Source: Isoetes taiwanensis (taxonomy: Eukaryota; Streptophyta; Lycopodiopsida; Isoetales; Isoetaceae). Taken from it: DNA of 64,000 nucleotides. The position numbers and the translations under genes are program-made. The DNA lies in the NCBI GenBank assembly GCA_021234155.1, contig JAJEKV010000005.1:5809216-5873215 (forward strand), read 5' to 3'. Shown in pieces: positions 11,325 to 22,920 of the stretch (its first letter is position 1; each line of letters begins with the position of its first letter). The notes under the pieces are model-generated. The model saw nothing but the letters and a program-made list of their open reading frames with translations, made no database searches and was not told the origin of the DNA.

Positions 11325-12517
11325 CCTGAATGCTAGAGGCTGGGGTTCATAAAAGGGTGGAGGCTAAATGGCTGGAGGCGACTCAAGGAGGTCAAGCGTA
11401 TTAGGATGAGGGTGCACCATAATGATGGTTCCAAAGATAAAAAGAGACCATCAACTAGGAGCCATTGAAGAAGAAACGGATTCGGAGTTCTACGAAAAAA
11501 ATTAAGCTTGTTTTTTATTATATATACCTTCCACTATATTTTTGCACTTATAAGACACTCTTTTGCAGTAAAATTCGCTCCAAAAATTTTGACAAGTGTA
11601 ATTTGTGTGTTTGATTTTACAGGAGCAATCAGGAGTAATCCACTATATTTCTGCACTCTTTTGTAGCTGGATTCTATTCACCCGATTTTTGGCAAATCGG
11701 GGTCAACATAGAAGAACACTATCAAGGTCTAAAAGCGGGGGTGAAGATCAAGGGTCCAGATTCATGAATAACATACAAAATATTAAATGTAGCACAAATG
11801 TCATAAAACACCAAAACAACAATTTTCACAAAAAAAAAAAAAAGAATTTGATACAAAACGCAGCAAATAAATTGCGGGCACCATAACATCATCTCCCAAA
11901 GTAAGGAATGAAAGAGGCTCAAAAAAATAAACTGCCCAATCTATCTGTCTTAGTTTCAATATCTTCATTAAAGCTTGCTGCTCTACAATGATCTTTCGCA
12001 TATAGTTTGCAATGTTGACTTTTACAGGTCTTCTGGCTTGTTCAGCCATGGCTAAGGTCTAGAAGTAATCAAGCCTCTTCTATTCATCTCCTCTTTCCCG
12101 TTCTGCTGCATGAATCCAAAAGCGACCCTAGATTCTGCCATGCATACACTTGGAAAGCCAGATAAAATCAACTTATGGCCAATTCAACACAATCTGCCGG
12201 CGAACCATCAAAATTGTTGTTCCAGAATCAAGTACAAGCTCAAGCTCAAGCACAAGGAAGCCCAAGCTTATTAGGATCAAAAAAGCCCTTGAGTTCATGA
12301 ATTACATCACCCCCTGCAACAGCCTGCCCAGGTCAGGTAGGCCGCCCAGCTCATCTCAAGCTTATAGATCCAGCAACAACATTTGAGTAGACATTTATTT
12401 CATAAAAACATGATAACAACCTTACTTTGGTCATTGCATCTCCTAGTTCATGTTTCATTCTTGATTCATGCTTCAAATCTAAACCTAAATATATAATTTA
12501 ACAATCTTTTGGCCATT
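11325..12517. other. No gene recognised
   Basis: Mixed sequence with short frames that have no recognisable motifs and an A-run near 11830. Nothing supported. Confidence 0.4.
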
Positions 12518-13040
12518 TTCCAGTTGCCGCTAAGTTAAGTTAAATATAGCAAAGCTTTTCCACTAATCCTTAAGTTAATATCAGTTAAGTCAATTCTAGT
12601 TAGTTTTTTTTTTTATTATTTGTTCACTAACTCAATGGAGCATCCTTCACACTGAAAAAATTAAGTTGTTTATTTAACTAGAATATCCCAAAATAGAGAG
12701 AGTGGACTACAAGTCAACTAATTGACTAGAAAATATCTAAACCAAACGTCAGCTCATTGACTAGAGACTCAACCCTTTGACTAGATTTTACTAGATAGTC
12801 AAGCAATCCACAAAAAAAGTAACTTGACTAAAAAACTAAATCCTCTATTTAACTTAACCGCATCTCTTAACCAAAGTGAGAAACGAAGATATTTACCTCA
12901 ACAAAACCTCTTTAACTGTTAGTGTGAAGCACAACTTATTGTAAAAGTTAGGTTTAGTTGATTTCATAACTTATTTTTGGTTTAAGTTAAGAGATAATGA
13001 ATGAGTGAAGTTAACCTAACCTAACTGGAAGTGGGAAACC
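12518..13040. repeat. Inverted-repeat-rich region with TAAGTTAA and TTGACTAG words
   Basis: TTCCAGTT followed by TAAGTTAAGTTAA-like words at the left (12518-12550) is mirrored at the right (about 12995-13038), and TTGACTAG-type words are repeated inside. This could be a decayed MITE, but I see no target duplication. Confidence 0.35.
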
Positions 13041-13123
13041 ACCTGTTGATCTATAATGTCAAAGCATACAGATGGAAAGAAAGTTTTAAGAAGAAGTTTT
13101 GAGGGACAATAAATTGCTAGTTC

Positions 13124-13277
<154 letters not shown>

Positions 13278-13400
13278 TTATTTTGACATTCAAGAGGAGG
13301 AGGAAGAGGACAATTTTCTCTTCAAGGAAATTCACTCAAAAATGGTTAATAAAAATTTCAATTGTGAAGTATGTATGTGTAGTTTCACATGTATATAGTT

Positions 13401-13461
13401 TCATGTATGTATGTATGTATGTATGTATGTATGTATGTATGTATGTATGTATGTATGTATG

Positions 13462-13491
<30 letters not shown>
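13401..13491. repeat. (ATGT)n microsatellite
   Basis: About 22 uninterrupted ATGT units, 125 bp from the (TAGA)n block. Confidence 0.97.
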
Positions 13492-13493
<2 letters not shown>

Positions 13494-16400
13494 GGTGTTT
13501 ACCAAGAACCATGTTAAACTGAACATCCTTTGAGATGAGTCTAGAGCTCCATGATATTGTCTAGAAAGCAAATTTACTCAAAATTTTGTCCAAGGCAGTA
13601 GAACATCAAGAGTTATAGAAAGCGTCAAATACATCTGGCTCCAACCACACCAAAATGCATTTATTTTTTACTAAAATCGTGTGAATCTCTCAATGGTGCG
13701 CTTTGTTCAACACTGAGAGGTTTCTCCTAAAAAACCTTCCATTGGGAGGTCCACACTAGGCAAATTTGGGCTTGTTAGAAAGTTCTCATCTAGGGCATAA
13801 GGATTTGGCCGATTAAATGTAACCACAAGAAGTTATGATCAAAATACATCTCAGTGGTGCACTCTATAATACTATTTTTAGAATCTGGCGATAAAAGTCC
13901 AAGTGGAGCAGTGCACCCCCCATATGAAAATCCTAAAAATATTTCACCTTGATCATCTGCACATGAATATTTGGGTTTGTTGGAAAGCATGAGAAGTAAG
14001 CTTTCTGATGGCGCACATTTTGAGGCAAATGGACAAATCTATAAAGAGTAATGGCCACTTTTTGGATGGACAGTGCACTCCTAGTTATAGATTTTTAAAA
14101 TTAATTTCTAAAAACTGGCTTCGAGCAGTCTGCCACTAAGATTTTTTGAGATTTTTCGAGATTTTTTTCCGCTATTTTGCCAAAAAAAAAAAATTCTGGT
14201 CGTTTTGGGAAAAAATCTTGGTAAAAGTTTTTGCTATAATTTTGATAAAGCTTGGCGAGGTTTGGCCTTCATACCCCATTTTGGTAACTTTACCAACTAT
14301 TCTAACTTGACAGTAAGGTCAGGCAACTAGCGTCCATAAGTGGCTAAAGATAGATGCGTCAGATGTGGCGCATCTAAAGCATCGAAGCATCTATCGTCTT
14401 AGATGTGTGAAATATGCGTTGGAAATCTTAAATTTCTAAAAAAACACCACCATAAATCTATAGCAACAACATTAAATATACTAACTGAAAGAAATATCTA
14501 CTGTGCATTTCAAAAGGAAGAAAGAAATAAATTTGCTGCTGTGATTTTATTCAAACCAAAAGGAACCGAGAGGTCTGCAGAGCATCTGTAAATGGTAAAA
14601 CTTTGTGAGCAGCATTACCAGGTTGCGTACCTTTAATCTATTGTGAGTTCTAAACCTGGTTTGCTAGTGGCAACACACTCCTTAGGTGTCGAGAATGGTT
14701 GGCAGTTCAAAAGGGAAGAAAATAAACAGAATAGAGAGCTATCAGGTAGATGGAGAAATTTCTTGAGCATTAGAAACCTACAATGCAGAACCTGGTCAGC
14801 TTAGCACACGTGCTAGATGCCAAGAATGGCAATAGATAGATAATAGCAATCTAAACTTTTCTAAAACTTACAAATGTACCTAATGCCCGAAACCATTACA
14901 ACCCCCAAATCTAACTTTAAAACCTGTTGCAGTTGCAGAAATCAAGATTTGAGGGCCGAGCATTCATTTCTGATCACCAGACAGCTCGCATCGATTTGGC
15001 ATCTCCAGACGGCCCGTAGAAAGATGTCGTCATTTTTTTGTGAGGAAAAAGTGATTGAAAAAAAAAAATTGTTGGTTGTATCTTTGCTTAGCCATATATG
15101 CTGATGCTGCAGATACGTGACTAACACATCTTATAATAAGATGCGTGTATCTGTCGATCACTGCAGGCAACTCCATCAGGAGCTCCACTAAGCATGTGGA
15201 CTCAAGGTGCAAGACCTTAGGGCTCTATTATTAGTGAAACCCAACCAAGCCTATACACGTGGAATGAACCATGTGGGTAGGAAGGATGTGTGCCTGAACC
15301 TTGCAATATCCACATAAACATAGTAAGCTAGAGAAAGAGAGGGCTAGGCCATCTTATATTCAAGTACACCAATGCCATGCCCTCAGTTACAGATAGATAC
15401 TACCTATAAAGAGAGCTTGAATATGAGTCTCGGAGCCTTTCCTAAGACAAGAATGTTTACTAACTGGTTGGCAAGTTATAAGCAATAAGGTTAGGGTTCC
15501 ACTTTCATCGTCCCCTCTACCAAGCCATTTGAGGATAGGAACAACCATATACATCGGAGGTGGGGCCTGAAGTTTGGGTACCACATGCCCATAGAATATC
15601 CCATAATACTACCTCCAATAGTCCAGGGGCACATCGACATCCACCCTGATTGCCCAACTAAGCATAGATCTAGGTGCCCGCTAAGCAATAATAGATTGAT
15701 ATCAATAGAAGGCACGACCTATAAGGACAGAGGTGAGAACACCTCAAACACTCTTCAAGGTGATAATCCCTCTAACCTTGTCCTTTGCAGCATCATCTCA
15801 CGAACCTACTCGTATGATTGTCACACATCCCCAAATTAAGCCAAAGTTGATATCTCAATGGGCATAGTTGAGCTAGACCTCTCTCGCGCTGCTCTCGGCA
15901 TATGGTAATCCCCCTGTCTGTCCATGAAGGCACAGGTGGGTTTGACTTGGGAGCCGAGTAGGTTCAAGGCCTTTAGAACTAGAACATACTACACAAAATG
16001 CATTCTATTTCTTTTGGCTAGGGGTCTAACTATAGGAGAGAATTTCTTTCTATGAGACGCAATGAACGGAAGCTTAAGACCAAGATCATACATCAACATC
16101 ATCTATAGAACAAGAACATGCTGCAAATACATCCAATAGATATTGTGATGATATGTCAATAGCAGCAAAACTTTGTAGTCATTTAATTTAAATCATGTTT
16201 ACTAGATGCTGACATGGGTGGGAATTTGAGCTGTAAAAACCCCTTCCAGATGTTTAGTTTATCAAGAAGAAAAAGTTACAAAGCTAAAGAAGCAAAAAGC
16301 AAAATCCGATTACTATGTCATTGACCGAAGCTGAACATATTATTCAGTCCAAATGCATTAAGTATATAGCTCCCTCCCATATTCAATCACATATGGACCT

Positions 16401-16687
16401 CTTAACATGACGTAAATTTGTTTCCATGGTTGAGTTTCTCGTCATTAAAATGATCATGGACTTCTCAACTTCAATCCAAACCCTTACAGTTTTTTCCATG
16501 CACCATAGTTCTACCTATGATGGTCAATGTAAGTTGCACATTTCCACATCAGCATCAAAATGACTCCGTCAAGTAAATGCACTTGTAGATTCTTCAACCA
16601 TTCTTGATTAGAATGACAACTCCCCTTGAGGAAACTAGTAGGATCAAGTTACCTTTTCCTTGACACCGTAGAATTGAATGGGGATGG
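13492..16687. other. No gene recognised
   Basis: No frame longer than about 85 codons carries a recognisable motif. 15150-15900 is slightly more GC-rich with overlapping short frames on both strands, probably decayed transposon sequence, but I cannot name it. Confidence 0.4.
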
Positions 16688-16750
16688 GGGAAGCCATTCT
16701 TGCTGCCCCTATGACCAGAAAAATCTTAGGGGCAGCAAGAATGGCTTCCC
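16688..16750. repeat. Perfect 24-bp inverted repeat with 15-nt loop
   Basis: Arms 16688-16711 and 16727-16750 are exactly complementary over 24 bases (core AAGCCATTCTTGCTGCCCC), with a 15-base spacer. A transcript would fold into a short perfect hairpin. A plant miRNA precursor usually has some mismatches and a longer stem, so a recent local inverted duplication is the simpler reading. Confidence 0.9.
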
Positions 16751-16759
16751 TAATTCGGC

Positions 16760-19700
16760 TCTACATTACATATATGCAGCAGCATCATGTAATCAAACAT
16801 TACAACTTTAGCATCATGCAATCAAACATTATGACTTTTTTCCAATGTTCTACTGGAATTAAGCAAAGATCTCCATCCATCACTTTTGGCAGTATGAAAG
16901 AATGAAATTCCTTTGAAGCACAATAAAGTCATGGATTTTCTTACCCTCATACAAATTACTATGCCAGTACATGCATCAAGCATGGTTATTTTGTTTGCAA
17001 CTACTGTCTTAGTGTAACAAATGCTTTGATGCTTTATCTTACTACTACCATCATAAGCTACCAATAATGCAATTTCTACATTACAACACATATACTATAA
17101 AGAACAATTTAGCTGAAAAATCCGTAGCTGTTGATATGCAAAATCCATACTACAAGCAACAAGAAAGCAAATCAATGCATCTCCATTCACATACAATTTT
17201 AAGCACCAAACAGAAAAATATTCAAACCTGATTATCTCTTCTAAAATCATCTAAAATAGCGTTATCATTTTTTGGTTTTCTTAGTCATAGTTTCTGGTTT
17301 TCTTACTCGTAGGCTTAGAAATCTAAGGGATGAGGCCATGCCACATCATTCTTTGGTATGATGTGGCAAACACATGGATAGTCTAGAATACTCTACATAT
17401 TTTCTTCTTAATCTAACGCATAGTTTAAAACTCGTCAAAAGCACGTTTGATTACTTTTTACAGAAATTACATGTTTTGATAATGTTCCTTTTTACAGAAA
17501 TTACATGTTTTGATAATGACTTTTGCCTCTGTAATTTGTAATATAAAGTTCCCTATATCAATGTCTAGTTACAAAATAAAAAAAATGTAGTTTCTATCTT
17601 CCAAATGCTTGGCAAAGACATTGGAATCTCCTGAAACATGGACTCTCTGTCAGAGCGATAAGTTCCCATATAGTCATGACATGATTATTTGATAACTTTA
17701 TAAAAATGTAAACATTAATTAAAGTTTGAGTCACATTGACAAAAATAGCTAGGCACATGGCAACGACATGAACATGTTTGTTGGCCATTTGGATCAAAGT
17801 CTGCCTAGGTATAGAATGTTTCTGAGCCCACTGGCATGTAACATTACAAAACTTGGACACGACATATAATCGATATGTCATTCCATTCTCTCACGTCAAG
17901 CACATGCATCGTGCCCTTGCCATTACACATCATATAACCTAGAATATAACTTGGAGGAAGTAGATACATAGAACAATTGAACATAACTCTCAACATGGTG
18001 CCCCCTATATGGCTATGCGCAATGCGACACCTTCAAAATTCAGCCTGTGATCTTCTCGCAAACTCTCTTTTTTCCTTCTAGACTTCTATTTTCTCCATAT
18101 CCGCTTCTCGTAATTTTTTCTTCTCTTCTTTCTATGTCTTCACGCCCCAGTTCGTTAATACAAAAGAGAGTCTTGTTGAAGTTGCTATGCTCAACGAAGT
18201 TCAAATCTTAGCCTTTTCTGCTCAACGAAGTTCAAATCTTAGCCTTTTCTACTATAAAACCGTATCAATTGACTTCTTAAAACTGCTAAATACTAAGAGA
18301 ATATTACTAGATTTAAAAGTGTATATTACTTACGCAGTGTTCCTTAATCATCACCACCATGCAAGATCATGTCTCGAGATAAAATCTCATGTCTTAACAA
18401 ACCAGAGATGGTAAATTGACAATGCGATGTTCGTCTTGTCGGCTAAAAGGTTCTGCCAATGCTAGCAATGTCTAGGAATTGTAAAGGTCAGGCCACCTGG
18501 AAATAAGGGTCCATTACATTATCTAGATTCTCCTTTGCCAGCACAAAAATAGGGACAAAAGCACATGTCTGTCTTAATACTATTTCCTTGGTTTGACACA
18601 GGCGTTTTAATATGGTGTGTCTTATATTAGTATATTCTAATAGCTTGGATCCGCTTAAAGTGATCAGCCATCAAACGTTTCCAAAGACCTAGAGTCACCT
18701 GCAAGACCTTTGTTGCCTAGACATACTTGGTTTTACTTCATTGCCACACTCATTTATTCTTAATGTGCTTTCTACCACCTTATCCCACATGATCACATGC
18801 ATTTAGCTATGTAATAGTATAAGAAACACAACTCAACCGCTGAACATTCCCTTCTATGGCAATTCAAACTCTTTCGTTAACTAAAATGGCAGCGCGGAGG
18901 CAGGTTGACACAACAGAGAAGTCTCGTAAAGAGACTTCCCTATACCATGGACGACAGACAGGCGTCCATTCTGCGCCACGTATCGCCAATCGAACGGTCG
19001 CAGCAAAGAAGCAAGAGAAAAAAAAAACAGAATGTTAGTAGATGAATTTCCTGGAAAATAAAGTGTGGCAAAAAAAAAATGGAAAAAAAAAGCCATGTGG
19101 CGGTATATCATTGGACGGGAGGGCAGAACGATGCATGTCTGTTATTTACGTGATTCTATATATATGCCAACTAAATTTTCTTGAATATAGTTACACGAAG
19201 ACAAGGTTTGTGCACCCCCGACCTTGAGGAATACCAAACCATCCTTTTCAAAACTTCTAATGGTTCTGTGCTTATCATAAGCTTCTGCTTGCTTATGCTT
19301 TCCTACTTCTTTGATGCTAGACATGTCTTAAGTCACTTATGTTTTCGAAACTGGGTCATGCCATGTTGCATGTTTAAGACACTTCTTTGATGCTAGCTTC
19401 TATAACTTGGAACATGTCTTAAGTCATGTTTTCGAAACTGGGTCATGCCATGTTGCATGTTTAAGACACTGGTATGGTATCCATATGTGAGTACGAATGT
19501 TATGGTGATTTTGATGAATTGTTTTTTGTATGTTTTTCTTCTTTTTTTTTGGATTATGGAAAAGACAGCCAGCACAACTAAAAAGGATCCGTAGATGGGA
19601 GGAAAAGCAAGAGCAAGAAAGAGGTTGGAGCAAGAGCAAACCAATTGGTACATTTGCAAAGCCATGAAGGATAATGGTGGCTGTTCTTTGTTCCTGTTGT

Positions 19701-20530
19701 GTCATGCAAAAACTTGTTCAATCTGTTTGCCTCCTTGTTTCTGGTTTCTACAAGCTAATTGTCTATGAGGTACATGTCAAACAAATGGCCAAGTAGCATC
19801 TGGCACCAACATACATGCCTATATTCACAGATTAGGAAAACAGGAATCCTTAAAATCCTGTAATGGTGACGCTAAGAGGAATTTAACAGGAATGTGAATC
19901 CAGATTGCGAATTTCTGTACAGTACCGTCTCAACTTGCACAGGAGTCTCTTATTCCAAAGTTCAATAAAAGAGATGCACATGAACGTATCTGAATAAATC
20001 AGAGCCTCCTATGACTCACTTGCTATTAGCAAGGTTCAGCACAAGTGATGGAACATGGAACACTGGCTTTAATACTCAAAATCACAGTTATAATTTGACA
20101 CCCTTGTAGTAGCTAGAAATAATCAGCTGTGTCAATCAGAGGACAACAAAGACTGGAAAAGAACTCATTCTTCACAGCACACAATGAGAAGAAATGAGCT
20201 TATTAGTTTGAAGCCTTCTCCTATGCGCATTATCCCTGGACCGCTTGTATGAGTTGTGTAGATTCACCAGCCTGCTTTCACATCTCTCATTATGACTTGC
20301 ACCATAGGTATACAAAAAGACATTACGGCTAGAAAAATTACAGCAATGGTTTATTTATCAATAGCTTTGGCAACACCATCATCGTCAAAACCATTTACAA
20401 AGAACCTGATGCAGTGCTTACACAAAATAAAAAGACAGGCGGTGCAGAAACAGAGATACAAGCCCTAGCTATGGAACAGTGATACCTATTGCAAGGTCGA
20501 GATTTTATGCCGCACTGCAATTTGTAAAGA
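16760..20530. other. No gene recognised; three tandem duplications
   Basis: Mostly AT-rich intergenic sequence. Direct duplications: a 30-base unit with ACAGAAATTACATGTTTTG near 17456-17518; a 31-base unit with CAACGAAGTTCAAATC repeated perfectly at about 18186-18247; and an imperfect unit of about 80 bp (CATGTCTTAAGTCA ... GCATGTTTAAGACACT) at about 19309-19470. The last stretch (about 19900-20530) precedes the LOTUS gene's stop and probably holds its 3' UTR. Confidence 0.5.
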
Positions 20531-20542
20531 TGTGCTGCAGTA

Positions 20543-21444
20543 TCAATGTTTCGGCAGCTCACCAAAAACCTCGTGCAGAATAGCACATTCTGCGACCTTC
20601 TCAGAAACTATAGGCACATGTATGCCATTGCATAAAGAACCCAATGCATCAATTTTGTCTGATGCATCAATTTTGTCCGAATGCAGCACTTTGGCCATAA
20701 AGTCAATAGACTTACTAGATAAGGCATCGTCGGGTCCCTTTTCTTCTGACCTCGTTGAAGCTACATCCTCCTGAACCACTTCAACGGATGTCGATCTAAT
20801 AAGTCCCTGAACCAAAAGACCTTCGTCTTTCATGTCCACAAGCTTGTGCCCTCCTGCTGCTGTTCTCACTTGAACGACATCAGACAAAGCCTCAATCAAG
20901 TTTTCAAGTTTTGGAAAGCCAAGACTACTATTATCCAGATCATGACTAAACTTCTCACGAAAATCTGGTTTTAACCTTGCCAAAGGGTATCCGTCTTTAT
21001 AACTGGGCACTTTTTCAAGCAGCAATGACCTACAGTAATTAAGCACTGCTTCTTGCCCCAAGATTTCTTCAGAAGTGTTAGAGTTAGTCATGTCAGGGAC
21101 CCATTTTGTTTCCCCAGCAGAAGCTTGTGCCGTTGTTGTAGTATCAGAATTAGTTGCTGGGAAGAGCATGCATAAACCTGGCCTGATATTCTCTAGCCTT
21201 ATAACATCACGAAACTGTTCCAGAAACTGTGGAAGCTTGTTAAAGCCTAAAGCTTTTATGTCCAATTTAACACCATGAATAGATTCAAAATTCCTGGGAA
21301 GTAAAGATATATCATACCCATCCTTGGCAGTAGTCGTAACATGAGAAAGCAACGACTTGAATTTTTCCATTACTTCTGACGAATTAACTGGCTCATTCGT
21401 GCCTCTCTTCCTCCATAAAGCAAAAATCTCCAATTTCAACTTCG
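20543..21444 (-). CDS. Protein with two LOTUS/OST-HTH domains
   Basis: About 300 codons with two winged-helix OST-HTH (LOTUS) modules. The first, about residues 25-90, contains DGYDISLLPRNFESIHGVKL and LGFNKLPQFLEQFRDVIRLE. The second, about residues 130-205, contains DGYPLARLKPDFREKFSHDL and LGFPKLENLIEALSDVVQV. LOTUS domains bind RNA, G-quadruplexes or helicases. In plants they often sit in NYN-nuclease or MARF1-like proteins, but no NYN domain is visible. There is no ATG at the N-terminus: the frame is open up to 21502, and a possible acceptor (CATATAG at 21445-21451) precedes KLKLEIFALWRKRG. So this is probably a 3' exon. It may be joined to the dehydratase transcript immediately upstream, or use another start. 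The C-terminal third is acidic and low in motifs. Confidence 0.8.
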
Positions 21445-21665
21445 CTATATGTTTCAGAATTTTAAGATGTGACCAAAAAATAAGGAAATGAAGTCCAAAT
21501 TATACTCTATCCAATACAAAGCTTCTAAAAACAAACAACCAGCTGCCTAGGAGATCAGTGCTGAATATCAACTTCAGGTCTTTACTTAGTTTTAGAGAAT
21601 GCTTTGCAGTTATGACTGCAACATCTAGTCTGATAAAAACTAAGAGCAGAGAACATAATACCTGT

Positions 21666-22412
21666 TTAGGCAGGGGAAGCAATCATGCCTGTCTGTCTTG
21701 CATAAGCAAAAATACCACCCGCCTCGATCACAGGACCAGCATCACCAATAGGCTTCAGAGCATACTCTTTCCCAGTAGAATGATTAATCAACAAATTCTT
21801 CTCTAGATCCACAGTAACCTCATCTCCAGTTTGACACTCTTCACAGATCCGACTTTCAGATTCAACTGGATAAAGCTCCCCAGTTGCCACAGAGTTTCTG
21901 AAAAAAATCCTGGCATATGATTCTGCAACTACAGCCTCTACTCCAGCTGCACCAAGAGCAACAGGGGCATGTTCTCTAGAAGAACCGCAACCAAAATTGG
22001 CTCCACCAATCATCACCTTATATCCGGCCTTGGTCTTGCCTTCTTTCATGAAACGAGGGTATTGAGAAGGCAATCCTGCCATGGCAAAGCTTCCAAGCTT
22101 GTCATATTCATCAGGTTTTGAAGGCACCAGGGTGAGATACTCGGCTGGCATTATCTGATCAGTATCAATGTTGTCCAATACTACAAAACATTTTCCACGG
22201 ATAGGCCTTTCACCACTTACCTTGGCAGTTATTCGGTGGCCGGAAGGTGCAACAACCGTGTTCTGCTTATACCTAATCGCTGCAGAAAAGCATAGAGATC
22301 CTCGCATAAATCCGGCCTTCACAAATGTAAAAGAATTGTGGGCAATGCCGGAGCTTGGATGCGCATGCCTACTGATGGACAGATTAGAACGGATCGCCGT
22401 GGTGGCCGCCAT
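21666..22412 (-). CDS. 3-isopropylmalate dehydratase small subunit, chloroplastic
   Basis: A single exon of 248 residues. The enzyme's large and small subunits together isomerise 2-isopropylmalate to 3-isopropylmalate in leucine synthesis, and related small subunits act in glucosinolate chain elongation in Brassicales. The first 60 or so residues are Ser/Ala/Arg-rich and look like a plastid transit peptide. The swivel domain follows, with GKCFVVLDNIDTDQIMPAEY, the loop ANFGCGSSREHAPVAL, ARIFFRNSVATGELYPV and the C-terminal GGIFAYARQTGMI. Length and lack of introns match plant family members. The start is the first ATG after an upstream AAACCCTAA box. Four bases after the TAA stop is CAG|GTATTATG, a good 5' splice site, which would put an intron in the 3' UTR. 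No disabling change is seen. Confidence 0.95.
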   Translation of the reverse strand: MAATTAIRSNLSISRHAHPSSGIAHNSFTFVKAGFMRGSLCFSAAIRYKQNTVVAPSGHRITAKVSGERPIRGKCFVVLDNIDTDQIMPAEYLTLVPSKPDEYDKLGSFAMAGLPSQYPRFMKEGKTKAGYKVMIGGANFGCGSSREHAPVALGAAGVEAVVAESYARIFFRNSVATGELYPVESESRICEECQTGDEVTVDLEKNLLINHSTGKEYALKPIGDAGPVIEAGGIFAYARQTGMIASPA

Positions 22413-22920
22413 AGCAGAATCGTATTAGGGTTTAAGACATTAGATAGATCGATTTTGAAGAAACAAAATGCAAAAACAACTAGCTCCTGGACTGACGGAG
22501 AAAATTTTTTATGCTGAACAGAAACAAGGATCGGAGAAGAGGTAGATCCTCAAGGATCGGAGAAGCCGTAGATCCTCAAGCGCTCTAACTCCCCCTGAAC
22601 ATGTGGAATTTTCATAAATTTCCACAGCCGTAAATGAAATCCAACGCTTCTAAGTGTATCCACGTGGACAAAAATCCTAGTTGGCAGCAACGTGGACACT
22701 CTGAAATTGCTTCAAAGTGTCCACTTGCGTTTGTGCAAACGTGCTAATGAATGAAATGAACGAAATATAATCACAGCTAGGTAACGCCATACAAAATGAC
22801 CCCAAGCTGGGACAAAACCAATTCCAACACCCAGATTTATCTTCCGACATATGCAGTTGTTGAACCGGAGTACCAGAGTAGAACCTACCATAAACAATAT
22901 TATGCAGCCAAGCGGAAAGA
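22413..22920. promoter_or_regulatory. Intergenic region between MYG1 stop and dehydratase start
   Basis: It must hold the dehydratase promoter and the MYG1 3' UTR. A 26-base unit starting GGATCGGAGAAG is repeated in tandem at about 22528-22580. No clear TATA box was singled out. Confidence 0.5.
22425..22433 (-). promoter_or_regulatory. Telo-box in the dehydratase leader
   Basis: AAACCCTAA on the minus strand, 13 bases upstream of the dehydratase ATG. This motif is common in promoters and leaders of plant housekeeping and translation genes. Confidence 0.6.

Noticed and set aside
20532-22428. Plus-strand frames opposite the LOTUS and dehydratase genes
   Set aside because: Shadows of the minus-strand coding sequence.
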